From IMG/VR virus record IMGVR_UViG_3300030451_002390, positions 1-20,179 of that record: 20,179 nt of DNA; one strand, 5' to 3'. Below, one piece after another: positions 15,568 through 20,179 of this stretch. Numbering within the stretch: the stretch's first letter is position 1; the number at the start of each line of letters is the position of its first letter. Source of the DNA: a virus. The notes under the pieces are model-generated. The model was given only the letters and a program-made list of their open reading frames with translations, did no database searches and was not told the DNA's origin. The translations under genes and the position numbers were made by a program.

Positions 15568-16328
15568 GTTATCCTTTCGACCTTTCCGTATTTAATATCT
15601 ATTTGATTATCTTTGTTCGCTAATAAATCTTTCTTTATTGTTTCTATACTTAAATGAGGATTCCTAGTCTCGCCAACTCCAGACTTATCGCTTACGTTAA
15701 AAACAAACTCCTCTATTTCTACAGTAAAAGGAGGATTATAGTGAAAATAAGCGTTAATATAACTTTCGTCGTTAACTCCCGGTTCATATGGTATTTCCTT
15801 ATCTATAAGTTGCCACTCTCTCAGCGTCCTACAAAAATTTAAAACTCTATCTTTTTCTCCACCAAAGAATGCTCCATAGTAATACATTTGTTTTAAAGGT
15901 GTGTCGTATGGTACATATGATTTAGATCTTGGGTTTCTGTCAAATGCTTTCTTGTCACGCATCCAAGATCTGTTTCCATAATGTTCGCCCCCTACTAACT
16001 CGCCAATGAACCAATCTGTAGTAAATGGCCTGCTGACACCAGTATCTGCATCGAAGTAATAAATGTAGTCAAGATCCTCGTCTTCCATAGTAAGTATATT
16101 TTTAAATTTTGAATTAGTTCCATCTGCCCACCTTTTGTGATGTTCTGGTATATATTTAACATTTAGTCGCGGATCGTTTGGTAAATAGGGCGCTGGGTCC
16201 GTATCTGAGAAAAAATAAAACGTTACCTTATCATGACCTGTATTAAAGAATGTAAATTGCTTTAAGAACTTTACTCCTAAAGCAAAATATGCATTCGTTG
16301 CTATAACTACTATTCCTATTTTTCTCAT
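15564..16328 (-). CDS. Family GT6-like glycosyltransferase (254 aa)
   Basis: A GT-A fold transferase resembling CAZy family GT6, which includes the vertebrate ABO and alpha-1,3-galactosyltransferases and some bacterial and phage members. The N-terminal KIGIVVIATNAYF strand, the metal-binding DXD motif (Asp93-Ala-Asp95 in YYFDADTG), the YYYGAFFGGEKDRVL segment at about 149-163 and NDESYINAYF at 186-195 match the family's landmarks. As I recall, most bacterial GT6 enzymes have NXN instead of DXD, while a cyanophage member keeps DXD; this protein is of the DXD kind. No membrane anchor is present, so it would be cytoplasmic. It overlaps the upstream miniprotein gene and the downstream gmd by 4 nt each, so the set is co-translated. 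The sugar donor and acceptor are unknown. Confidence 0.8.
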   Translation of the reverse strand: MRKIGIVVIATNAYFALGVKFLKQFTFFNTGHDKVTFYFFSDTDPAPYLPNDPRLNVKYIPEHHKRWADGTNSKFKNILTMEDEDLDYIYYFDADTGVSRPFTTDWFIGELVGGEHYGNRSWMRDKKAFDRNPRSKSYVPYDTPLKQMYYYGAFFGGEKDRVLNFCRTLREWQLIDKEIPYEPGVNDESYINAYFHYNPPFTVEIEEFVFNVSDKSGVGETRNPHLSIETIKKDLLANKDNQIDIKYGKVERIT

Positions 16329-16426
16329 TCTTTATCTCTAGCTATATATATAAAAAGAAACACTATGGGTAGCTCTACCATTAGAGCGACAGACCAGCAC
16401 ATCAATATATCAAGCAATGTTGGCAT
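16325..16426 (-). CDS. 33-aa single-pass membrane miniprotein
   Basis: A short frame reads MPTLLDILMCWSVALMVELP then IVFLFIYIARDKE. About 25 residues are strongly hydrophobic, with an acidic Asp6 and Glu18 and a charged ARDKE end, so a single transmembrane helix is likely. CAGGAGGGCATAA precedes the ATG, a perfect AGGAGG with 6-nt spacing and the best ribosome binding site in this part of the operon. Its TGA overlaps the GT6 start by 4 nt (ATGA), and its start overlaps the upstream glycosyltransferase by 17 nt. This tight packing supports a real gene. It could anchor or regulate the glycosyltransferases, act in membrane stress or holin-like processes, or mainly serve translational coupling. 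Confidence 0.72.
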   Translation of the reverse strand: MPTLLDILMCWSVALMVELPIVFLFIYIARDKE

Positions 16427-17066
16427 TTATGCCCTCCTGTTTACATATATTATAGAAGTCTTCTGTAAATTTGCCCTTACGACAAGCCTCTAAATACCAA
16501 GGTTTTTCTTGTGAGGCAAAGAAAATTCTGTGTAGACAATTATTATTTAAACGCTGAGATCCGTCAACTTCAAATTGCCACGGATCTTCTTCATTGTCTT
16601 TATCGAAGCAATCATACAAAAAGTCAGTATTCCAAAAGGATGCCTGTAAGGATATAGTATATAAACTTTGTTGGTGGAATTTATATATGTTGCCATACAC
16701 TGGTAGCTTTGCGTAAAAAGTGCTGTCATCATGTATTCCAAAGCGACCCGCTTTATTTGATATAAAGAAATCATAATAAGTTTGCATTTCTTCTAAAAGC
16801 AAATACCTTCTAAGAAAATAATCATCTTGTAACCACAGTATGTTCTTAGTCTTAATTTTGTCTAGGGCTTTCTTTACGCCCACACTAAAAGTGCCGTTCT
16901 TTACTTTTATGGTTTCAAACTTATGCAGGTTTGCGTCGAACTCTTGGGTAATAATATATTTCTTAACGTCTATAGCGTTATCCCAATACTTATGGAATAT
17001 ATAATTAAAGTGATTCCATAAATAATTATACTTATCACAAGATCCAACTAATATGGCAAATTCCAT
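16410..17066 (-). CDS. Putative glycosyltransferase (218 aa)
   Basis: Begins MEFAILVGSCDKYNYLW, a GT-A-like first strand. The segment KTKNILWLQDDYFLRR has an acidic pair where DXD motifs usually lie. The C-terminal half contains 'SLQASFWNTDFL' and 'EDPWQFEVDGSQRL', a pattern I associate with a group of glycosyltransferase-like proteins in viruses and polysaccharide loci (W-K-x-F-L ... N-P-W-x-F-E). I set the start at 17066: AAAGGAATAAAT precedes it and the stop of the upstream gene is only 3 nt away. A frame open to 17240 is an overlap with that gene in another frame. With gmd and the GT6 protein it makes a sugar-modification cassette. Substrate is unknown, and the family is less certain than for the GT6 protein. 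Confidence 0.65.
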   Translation of the reverse strand: MEFAILVGSCDKYNYLWNHFNYIFHKYWDNAIDVKKYIITQEFDANLHKFETIKVKNGTFSVGVKKALDKIKTKNILWLQDDYFLRRYLLLEEMQTYYDFFISNKAGRFGIHDDSTFYAKLPVYGNIYKFHQQSLYTISLQASFWNTDFLYDCFDKDNEEDPWQFEVDGSQRLNNNCLHRIFFASQEKPWYLEACRKGKFTEDFYNICKQEGINANIA

Positions 17067-17068
17067 AT

Positions 17069-17854
17069 TTATTCCTTTGCAGTATCTGGTGTAAGAAAAG
17101 GTTGATCTACAGTACCGTCCTCGTACTTGTGGTATGCCGCTAATCTTTGTCTTTCTTTCTCCATAGCTAGTCTCATCTTTTCCATTTCTATGCCATACTT
17201 TTTCATTAGCTCTGGATCTTGCATCATAGAGGCGACCCACGAAGTAAAGCTGAGTTTACTGTCTTCTAGTCGTTTAATTCGCTGCTCTCTCGTACCCTTC
17301 ATTTCTTTTAGCATAGAACTCTTTTTAGCCTGCAACTCGCGGTAATCTTTATTTAAACTTTCCTGCGAAGCCCTAAGCGAAGCCACCTGTCTTTCTAAGT
17401 TAATAATATAGTCTATGTCTTGTTGATCTTTGTCTCTAGCACGTTCGTCTTTAATCATAATATCATAAGTGTTAATCTGTTCTATGTTTTCTTTATTGCC
17501 TGTTAAACAGCGGTTCATAAGTAATTCAAGTTTTATGGTATCTACTATCTGCATTTCCTCTGTAGGTAATACATCGTTGTTAAACTGGGCGACCATGCGT
17601 GACCAACTATATTTAAATAATTCTAATTCATCGTCTGTAAATTGTTGTTTCAGTTCTTTGTAGAAAGGGCGATGTTCTAGTGAGTAGGCTGCTGCCTCTT
17701 CTCTGGATGTACCTACGTTAAATTTACGTTTAATAAAGTTTACAACAGACTCAGTATCACGATCTAGCTGAGTAGCAATATCTTCAGGGGTCATGCTATT
17801 AATAAGACGACCAATAGTTCTTTCCTCGTCTTTGGAGAATCTACCCTTTCTCAT
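17069..17854 (-). CDS. Candidate terminase small subunit (261 aa)
   Basis: The N-terminal 45 residues (MRKGRFSKDEERTIGRLI onward) form a SANT/homeodomain-like helix-turn-helix with 'SMTPEDIATQLDRDTESVVN' as the recognition unit. The middle (about 130-205) is a long charged helical region that can form coiled coil, and the C-terminus is Pro/Thr-containing. HTH plus oligomerising coiled coil is the plan of small terminase subunits, which bind the packaging site and load the large subunit. Another DNA-binding regulator is possible. It overlaps the sigma-like gene by 14 nt, with GGGAGCTGATAC before the ATG. It is separated from terL by about 4 kb containing the sugar cassette and nucleases, which is unusual. 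Confidence 0.55.
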   Translation of the reverse strand: MRKGRFSKDEERTIGRLINSMTPEDIATQLDRDTESVVNFIKRKFNVGTSREEAAAYSLEHRPFYKELKQQFTDDELELFKYSWSRMVAQFNNDVLPTEEMQIVDTIKLELLMNRCLTGNKENIEQINTYDIMIKDERARDKDQQDIDYIINLERQVASLRASQESLNKDYRELQAKKSSMLKEMKGTREQRIKRLEDSKLSFTSWVASMMQDPELMKKYGIEMEKMRLAMEKERQRLAAYHKYEDGTVDQPFLTPDTAKE

Positions 17855-18329
17855 GTATCAGCTCCCTTATAACTTCGATAACTTGCTCTCTACGTTTTTT
17901 AGAAACATATACGTCGTTTAACATTTTTAAGTAATCAGCTCTATACTCAGCTGGCAAGTATTTATCTATAATATTTTGTATTTGTACAAAGTCTACTTTT
18001 TCATCTAAGCAAAGTTCTTCTTGTGGTATAGAAGATTCATAGGAAAGTTGTTGGGGGCAAAGTACATTACGCTTCTTTTCATCTTGACCTATATAATGGT
18101 TATCACGTATAAAATTCTTTAAACGATTAGATAGATTAACTGCTAGGAAGTTCTCTAAGGGGCGTTTTTCATCATATCTATTTAGGGCATCCATACATAT
18201 CATAAAAGCTTCCTGTTTTATATCATCAAGATCATAACCGTGGAATGTGTATTTGGGCGATATTCTATTTACAACAAGATCTATTTTTTCTAAGACTTCC
18301 TCTTTAGACATGTTCTTTGGTATTTTCAT
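17841..18329 (-). CDS. Sigma-70 family protein, region-2 type (162 aa)
   Basis: Residues about 16-80 match sigma-70 region 2: 'GYDLDDIKQEAFMICMDALN', then a RYDEKRPLENFL stretch and a basic NRLKNFIRDNHYIG helix, corresponding to the core-binding and -10-recognition helices. A last helical part (about 125-162, rich in Lys/Arg) could be a degenerate region 4, but no clear helix-turn-helix is visible. Small phage sigma factors such as T4 gp55 direct late transcription from promoters that have only a -10-type element. Several TATAAT/TATAAC sites without a -35 precede minus-strand units here, which fits. It overlaps the 184-aa gene by 4 nt (ATGA) with AGAGGTATTT as ribosome binding site. Function in late transcription is inferred. 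Confidence 0.8.
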   Translation of the reverse strand: MKIPKNMSKEEVLEKIDLVVNRISPKYTFHGYDLDDIKQEAFMICMDALNRYDEKRPLENFLAVNLSNRLKNFIRDNHYIGQDEKKRNVLCPQQLSYESSIPQEELCLDEKVDFVQIQNIIDKYLPAEYRADYLKMLNDVYVSKKRREQVIEVIRELIHEKG

Positions 18330-18880
18330 AAATACCTCTTAAGCAAGCCAGCGAGTTCCTTGAAGGTTACAGATACTAATTTATTTTTATAACATACTAA
18401 AACAGAATTATTTTCAATCTTTATTGGAGAAGCAGGTCCATCGGAGTTAGATTTAAGCAACGAGTTAGGTTCTTGAAGTGCAGACTCTACATTAGGAGGA
18501 TTATAGCTTGAAACAGTCAAAGTTTGTCCACGTTCTACATCACGAAAGGGCAAGAACTTTCCATCACCTGCGTGTGCAGCGTTGTTAATAATCGTACTAT
18601 AAACGGATTCACGAACTAATAGGATCTTACCTTTAACGACAGATAAGTGGCCTATTCCTATTTCTGCAACATTTTCTTCATTTTCGCAAGTTAGCGATGC
18701 AATATACCAAAAAGAGTTTTTTTTACCAAAGACCTGTAGAAAAGTATAGAACTCGTCTCTAGGACTTTCTCTAGGGAGGTTTTCAGTTCCAAGTAATTCT
18801 AATGCGTTCGATCTGTCTTGTACTGGTCTAAAGTTCTCTGTCGCTATCTTGTAACTTGTTTTTAGCGGCTTCTTGCTCAT
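18326..18880 (-). CDS. Unknown protein in the sigma/terminase operon (184 aa)
   Basis: Not recognised. The protein looks soluble and mixed alpha/beta, with a central 'FYTFLQVFGKKNSFWYIASL' stretch, several Val/Ile-rich strands and a C-terminal 'KLVSVTFKELAGLLKRYL' ending. No catalytic or metal motif is evident. The ATG at 18880 has AAAGGAACTACTGG before it and starts inside the 55-aa gene (53-nt overlap, different frame). The stop overlaps the sigma-like gene start (ATGA). Position next to a sigma factor and candidate small terminase suggests a late-regulatory or structural part, but this is contextual only. Confidence 0.7.
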   Translation of the reverse strand: MSKKPLKTSYKIATENFRPVQDRSNALELLGTENLPRESPRDEFYTFLQVFGKKNSFWYIASLTCENEENVAEIGIGHLSVVKGKILLVRESVYSTIINNAAHAGDGKFLPFRDVERGQTLTVSSYNPPNVESALQEPNSLLKSNSDGPASPIKIENNSVLVCYKNKLVSVTFKELAGLLKRYL

Positions 18881-18995
18881 CCAGTAGTTCCTTTAGTGGG
18901 CGATCTTCTTGAGCGAAATCTTTTATGATTTCATCACGCAATCCTGCTGTTGCCTTACAATCTAATTGACATTCTAATTGTTTCGATTTATTCAT
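18828..18995 (-). CDS. Small charged protein, first gene of the late operon (55 aa)
   Basis: The frame starts MNKSKQLECQLDCKATAGLR and ends LQDSDREL. It has a Cys9-x3-Cys13 pair near the N-terminus and an acidic/basic helical remainder, possibly a short coiled coil. TAGGAGATACAAT precedes the ATG, a strong ribosome binding site, and a TATAAT element lies just upstream. The last 53 nt overlap the start of the 184-aa gene in another frame. The good start signals and promoter make a real gene likely. The family is not recognised; a small regulator or virion-assembly factor is possible. Confidence 0.68.
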   Translation of the reverse strand: MNKSKQLECQLDCKATAGLRDEIIKDFAQEDRPLKELLDEQEAAKNKLQDSDREL

Positions 18996-19014
18996 ATTGT
19001 ATCTCCTATTAGGG

Positions 19015-19020
19015 ATTATA
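19015..19020 (-). promoter_or_regulatory. Candidate late promoter -10 (TATAAT) of the long operon
   Basis: Minus strand reads AATAGTGTATAATCCCTAATAGGAG, shown here as AATAGTGTATAAT then the ribosome binding site. The hexamer ends 19 nt before the ATG at 18995. No TTGACA-like -35 lies 16-18 nt upstream. It shares GTGTATAAT with the site at 8861-8866. Confidence 0.5.
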
Positions 19021-19048
19021 CACTATTAACGAGAATAATACCACCTAA

Positions 19049-19163
19049 TTGTAGCTGTTAGGTTCGACAGGGGAGGATTGGGTAATACATATACACTTAG
19101 ATTTTTAATTGTGAGACAACCACCCCCCGCCAAGCGAGGGGGTATACGCTCGTACAGCTACAA
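19049..19163. other. Structured intergenic element bounded by a 10-bp inverted repeat
   Basis: TTGTAGCTGT at 19049-19058 is perfectly complementary to ACAGCTACAA at 19154-19163, closing a 115-nt element with internal C- and G-runs (hairpin at 19122-19143). On the plus strand the bases after the repeat read TTAGGTTCGACAGGGG, which resembles the 5' end of tmRNA (acceptor strand, then a GG(A)TTCGACAGGG segment). No T-arm, CCA end or tag reading frame is seen, so I do not call it tmRNA. CGAG at 19135-19138 can pair either in the hairpin or with CTCG at 19149-19152, giving two exclusive folds. It may be a structured RNA or leader on either strand, or part of a terminator region. The remaining gap around it (18996-19194) holds only the promoter and terminator listed. 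Confidence 0.4.
19122..19143 (-). terminator. GC-rich hairpin, possible second terminator
   Basis: Minus-strand ACCCCCTCGC and GCGGGGGGT pair around a TTG-containing loop, with one wobble or bulge. The following bases (GGTTGTCTC) are only weakly T-rich, so it may serve RNA structure rather than termination. Confidence 0.35.
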
Positions 19164-19165
19164 GA

Positions 19166-19187
19166 TAAAACCCCCCCGACGCGGGGC
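19166..19187 (-). terminator. Terminator downstream of the 59-aa gene
   Basis: Minus strand CCCCG-CGT-CGGGG followed by GG and TTTTATC, 8 nt after the stop codon at 19195. It is a short, GC-rich stem with a modest T-run. Confidence 0.55.
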
Positions 19188-19194
19188 GTGCAGA

Positions 19195-19374
19195 TTATTT
19201 TGTAATCTTAAAATCCTGCATCTTGTCCTCATACATAGCACGATAACCCTGCTCAGTTTTTACAGTCAATAAGATGCGATCATTAACGACTTGCATTTTT
19301 TCTACCATGCCTGTGCGTGGTTTGTTATTATAAACGCAAGAAATTGTAATGCCTTTTTTTGTCATGTTTACCAT
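19195..19374 (-). CDS. Small beta-rich protein of unknown function (59 aa)
   Basis: The frame begins MVNMTKKGITISCVYNNKPR and ends YEDKMQDFKITK. It alternates short strands (KGITISCVY, RILLTVKT, GYRAMYEDK), suggesting a small beta-barrel of about 55 residues, as seen in many phage proteins of unknown role. TTAGGAATATTAC precedes the ATG at 19374 (a second in-frame Met is at codon 4). It lies 50 nt after the Zn-ribbon-like gene and is followed by a terminator, so the two likely share a transcript. No specific function can be given. Confidence 0.65.
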   Translation of the reverse strand: MVNMTKKGITISCVYNNKPRTGMVEKMQVVNDRILLTVKTEQGYRAMYEDKMQDFKITK

Positions 19375-19424
19375 TGTAATATTCCTAAGTGTAAAGAGTG
19401 AAAAGTAAAGTAAGAAACCCGATC

Positions 19425-19604
19425 CTAACCAGCCCCGTAAAAATCGAGGCTGGCTTCAAAGTGTACAGCTTCCGCATCATCAAAGTCTACCCGATTCTCG
19501 ACAACTTCGCAATGCTCCAGACAATCAGGGCAGATTTGATCATCGGACTGAACATAGGAACCGCAGCAATCAGAGTGATAAGTAATTTCAAAATTGTTTG
19601 ACAT
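19425..19604 (-). CDS. Small zinc-ribbon-like protein (59 aa)
   Basis: The sequence begins MSNNFEITYHSDCCGSYVQS and has Cys13, Cys14, Cys25, Cys28 and Cys32 (CC then ICPDCLEHC), a layout suggesting a small zinc-binding knuckle. The rest is acidic (VDFDDAEAVHFEASLDF). AAAGGTTTTTACT precedes the ATG, a moderate ribosome binding site. A TATAAC element lies about 26 nt upstream. Its last codons form one arm of a 9-bp hairpin. Possibly a small regulator or protein-interaction module; the family is not recognised. Confidence 0.65.
   Translation of the reverse strand: MSNNFEITYHSDCCGSYVQSDDQICPDCLEHCEVVENRVDFDDAEAVHFEASLDFYGAG
19427..19451 (-). other. Hairpin overlapping the stop codon of the zinc-ribbon-like gene
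   Basis: Minus-strand CCAGCCTCG pairs with CGGGGCTGG (one T-G wobble) around ATTTTTA, giving a 9-bp stem that spans the last codons and reaches the stop. It is followed by TTAGGATCGGGTTTCTT, so it may partly terminate transcription or protect the 3' end. Confidence 0.45.
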
Positions 19605-19630
19605 AGTAAAAACCTTTCAAAGTGTTGTTT

Positions 19631-19636
19631 GTTATA
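19631..19636 (-). promoter_or_regulatory. Candidate promoter -10 (TATAAC) for the two small minus-strand genes
   Basis: Minus strand reads CTTAAGGTATAACAAAC, with the hexamer ending 26 nt before the ATG at 19604. The upstream side is a TATATA-rich tract with no -35 consensus. Confidence 0.4.
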
Positions 19637-19761
19637 CCTTAAGTATATATATTTATTCGGCCTTGTCCAGAGAAATCTTGAGAAAATCCAAATATAGTTT
19701 CATGCCAAACGAACATAAAAAACAAGAAAAAAAAGATAATATATTATTTTAAATTTTGTGC

Positions 19762-19790
19762 TTGCAACGGTCGATGATATAGATTAGACT
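19762..19790 (+). promoter_or_regulatory. Candidate host-type promoter for the plus-strand HNH gene
   Basis: TTGCAA (19762-19767) and TAGACT (19785-19790) are 17 nt apart, each matching four of six consensus bases of a sigma-70 promoter. An alternative -10 is TATAGA at 19778-19783. The gene starts 29 nt downstream. Unlike the minus-strand units, it has a -35-like hexamer. Confidence 0.4.
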
Positions 19791-19818
19791 GCTATTATTA
19801 ACCCACAAGGAAATAATA

Positions 19819-20179
19819 ATGCGAATCAAAAAACACAACAACGCAAAATTCCGCAAACTAGTTCTTGATCGTGACAACAACCGATGCCGTGCTTGTGGTA
19901 TCGGTGACGTTGATAGTCTCGAATGTGACCACATTGTACCAGAGTCGAAAGGCGGCAAGTCTATCCTGTGCAACATGCAAACGCTATGCCATACTTGCAA
20001 CATTCGCAAGGGTGAAACAAACGTAGGCGAGTTGCCAATACGTCCCCCTGTCGAGGGGTTCGGTGATTACAGTGAAGTTATGCAAGCTAGGCAAGATTTC
20101 CTAGTTATGGTAAATGACGCAAGGCAGGCAGAAATTGACGATTTGGTAACACAGGTAAAACAGTGGAGACAGGCAGGCG
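19819..20179 (+). CDS. HNH endonuclease, C-terminus cut by window end (120 codons visible)
   Basis: The only plus-strand gene. It begins MRIKKHNNAKFRKLVLDRDN, then shows a Zn-binding Cys23-x2-Cys26, the catalytic Asp37-His38 in CDHIVPESKGG, Asn52 in CNMQTLC and a second Cys57-x2-Cys60 pair followed by N-x2-K. This is a classic HNH nuclease of the McrA/restriction-like kind. After about residue 75 the chain becomes helical and charged, and it is still open at the window end. AAGGAAATAATA precedes the ATG. By eye its codons are richer in G/C at third positions than the neighbouring minus-strand genes. It may be an early nuclease or a mobile homing-type endonuclease next to the divergent region. 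Confidence 0.88.
   Translation, partial: MRIKKHNNAKFRKLVLDRDNNRCRACGIGDVDSLECDHIVPESKGGKSILCNMQTLCHTCNIRKGETNVGELPIRPPVEGFGDYSEVMQARQDFLVMVNDARQAEIDDLVTQVKQWRQAG

Larger units (their letters stand above)
19605..19818. promoter_or_regulatory. AT-rich divergent control region
   Basis: This 214-nt gap separates the minus-strand genes from the plus-strand HNH gene. It holds a minus-strand TATAAC (19631-19636), an A-rich tract (about 19717-19735), a perfect 12-bp AT palindrome ATAATATATTAT (19736-19747) and a plus-strand candidate promoter. No gene is seen. The palindrome and A-tract could be an operator, a transcription boundary or an easily melted replication element. Confidence 0.5.

Noticed and set aside
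17067-17240. N-terminal extension of the glycosyltransferase
   Set aside because: It lies in another frame of the upstream gene, and the ATG at 17066 has a good ribosome binding site.
19049-19163. tRNA gene on either strand
   Set aside because: The acceptor-like stem exists, and on the minus strand a TA plus a CGAG/CTCG arm mimic a D-arm, but there is no GG in that loop, no anticodon arm and no T-arm.
19078-19272. Plus-strand 64-codon frame over the structured region
   Set aside because: No recognisable protein character; spans terminator hairpins and runs against the 59-aa gene.
19749-20009. Minus-strand frame opposite the HNH gene
   Set aside because: Shadow of a clear HNH coding sequence on the plus strand.
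1-20179. CRISPR array, integrase, insertion sequence or attachment site
   Set aside because: No regularly spaced direct repeats, recombinase genes or flanking repeats were seen.

Overview
The window is part of the genome of a tailed double-stranded DNA bacteriophage (Caudoviricetes). It carries a nearly complete head and DNA-packaging module: candidate small terminase, large terminase, portal, a prohead protease fused to a scaffold, a probable decoration protein and the major capsid protein. Fibre-like virion proteins follow. The DNA is AT-rich. A ClpP-like protease, a GDP-mannose 4,6-dehydratase and a family GT6 glycosyltransferase are accessory genes of the kind known from phages of aquatic bacteria, including cyanophages. 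The sequence itself does not identify the host.

Layout. Every gene is on the minus strand except one at the right edge, so transcription runs right to left. Right edge (19.8-20.2 kb): a plus-strand HNH endonuclease cut by the window end, separated from the minus-strand genes by an AT-rich divergent region. At 19.2-19.6 kb are two small genes, one with Zn-ribbon-like cysteines, then a GC-rich structured intergenic stretch (19.0-19.2 kb). From 19.0 to 12.9 kb runs a tightly overlapped operon: a 55-aa protein, a 184-aa unknown, a sigma-70 region-2 protein, a candidate small terminase, a glycosylation cassette (glycosyltransferase, a 33-aa membrane miniprotein, GT6 glycosyltransferase, Gmd), an 83-aa unknown, an HNH nuclease, an ERCC4-type nuclease and a ClpP-like protease. 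Large terminase, portal, protease/scaffold, decoration protein and major capsid protein follow (12.9-5.8 kb), ending in a strong terminator. After it come a 235-aa virion protein, a 1058-aa tail-fibre-like protein with two blocks of YadA-like head repeats, a 575-aa Cys-rich protein with an unbroken run of 32 threonines, and the first 20 codons of another gene.

How the parts fit. The sigma-like protein may direct late transcription: several minus-strand units are preceded by a GTATAAT/GTATAAC-type element with no recognisable -35, as with T4-type late promoters. The packaging genes sit in the usual order with two nucleases next to the large terminase, but a sugar-modification cassette separates the candidate small terminase from them. 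The protease/scaffold gene contains a perfect internal Shine-Dalgarno and ATG, so it probably also makes free scaffold, as lambda C/Nu3 does. The sugar genes could modify host surface glycans or decorate virion proteins; the Thr-rich fibre-region protein is one imaginable, unproven acceptor.

Five small or partial genes were found by direct reading: 16325-16426, 18828-18995, 19195-19374, 19425-19604 and the partial gene at 19819-20179. Several starts were moved to fit ribosome binding sites. No tRNA, CRISPR array, integrase or insertion sequence was recognised.
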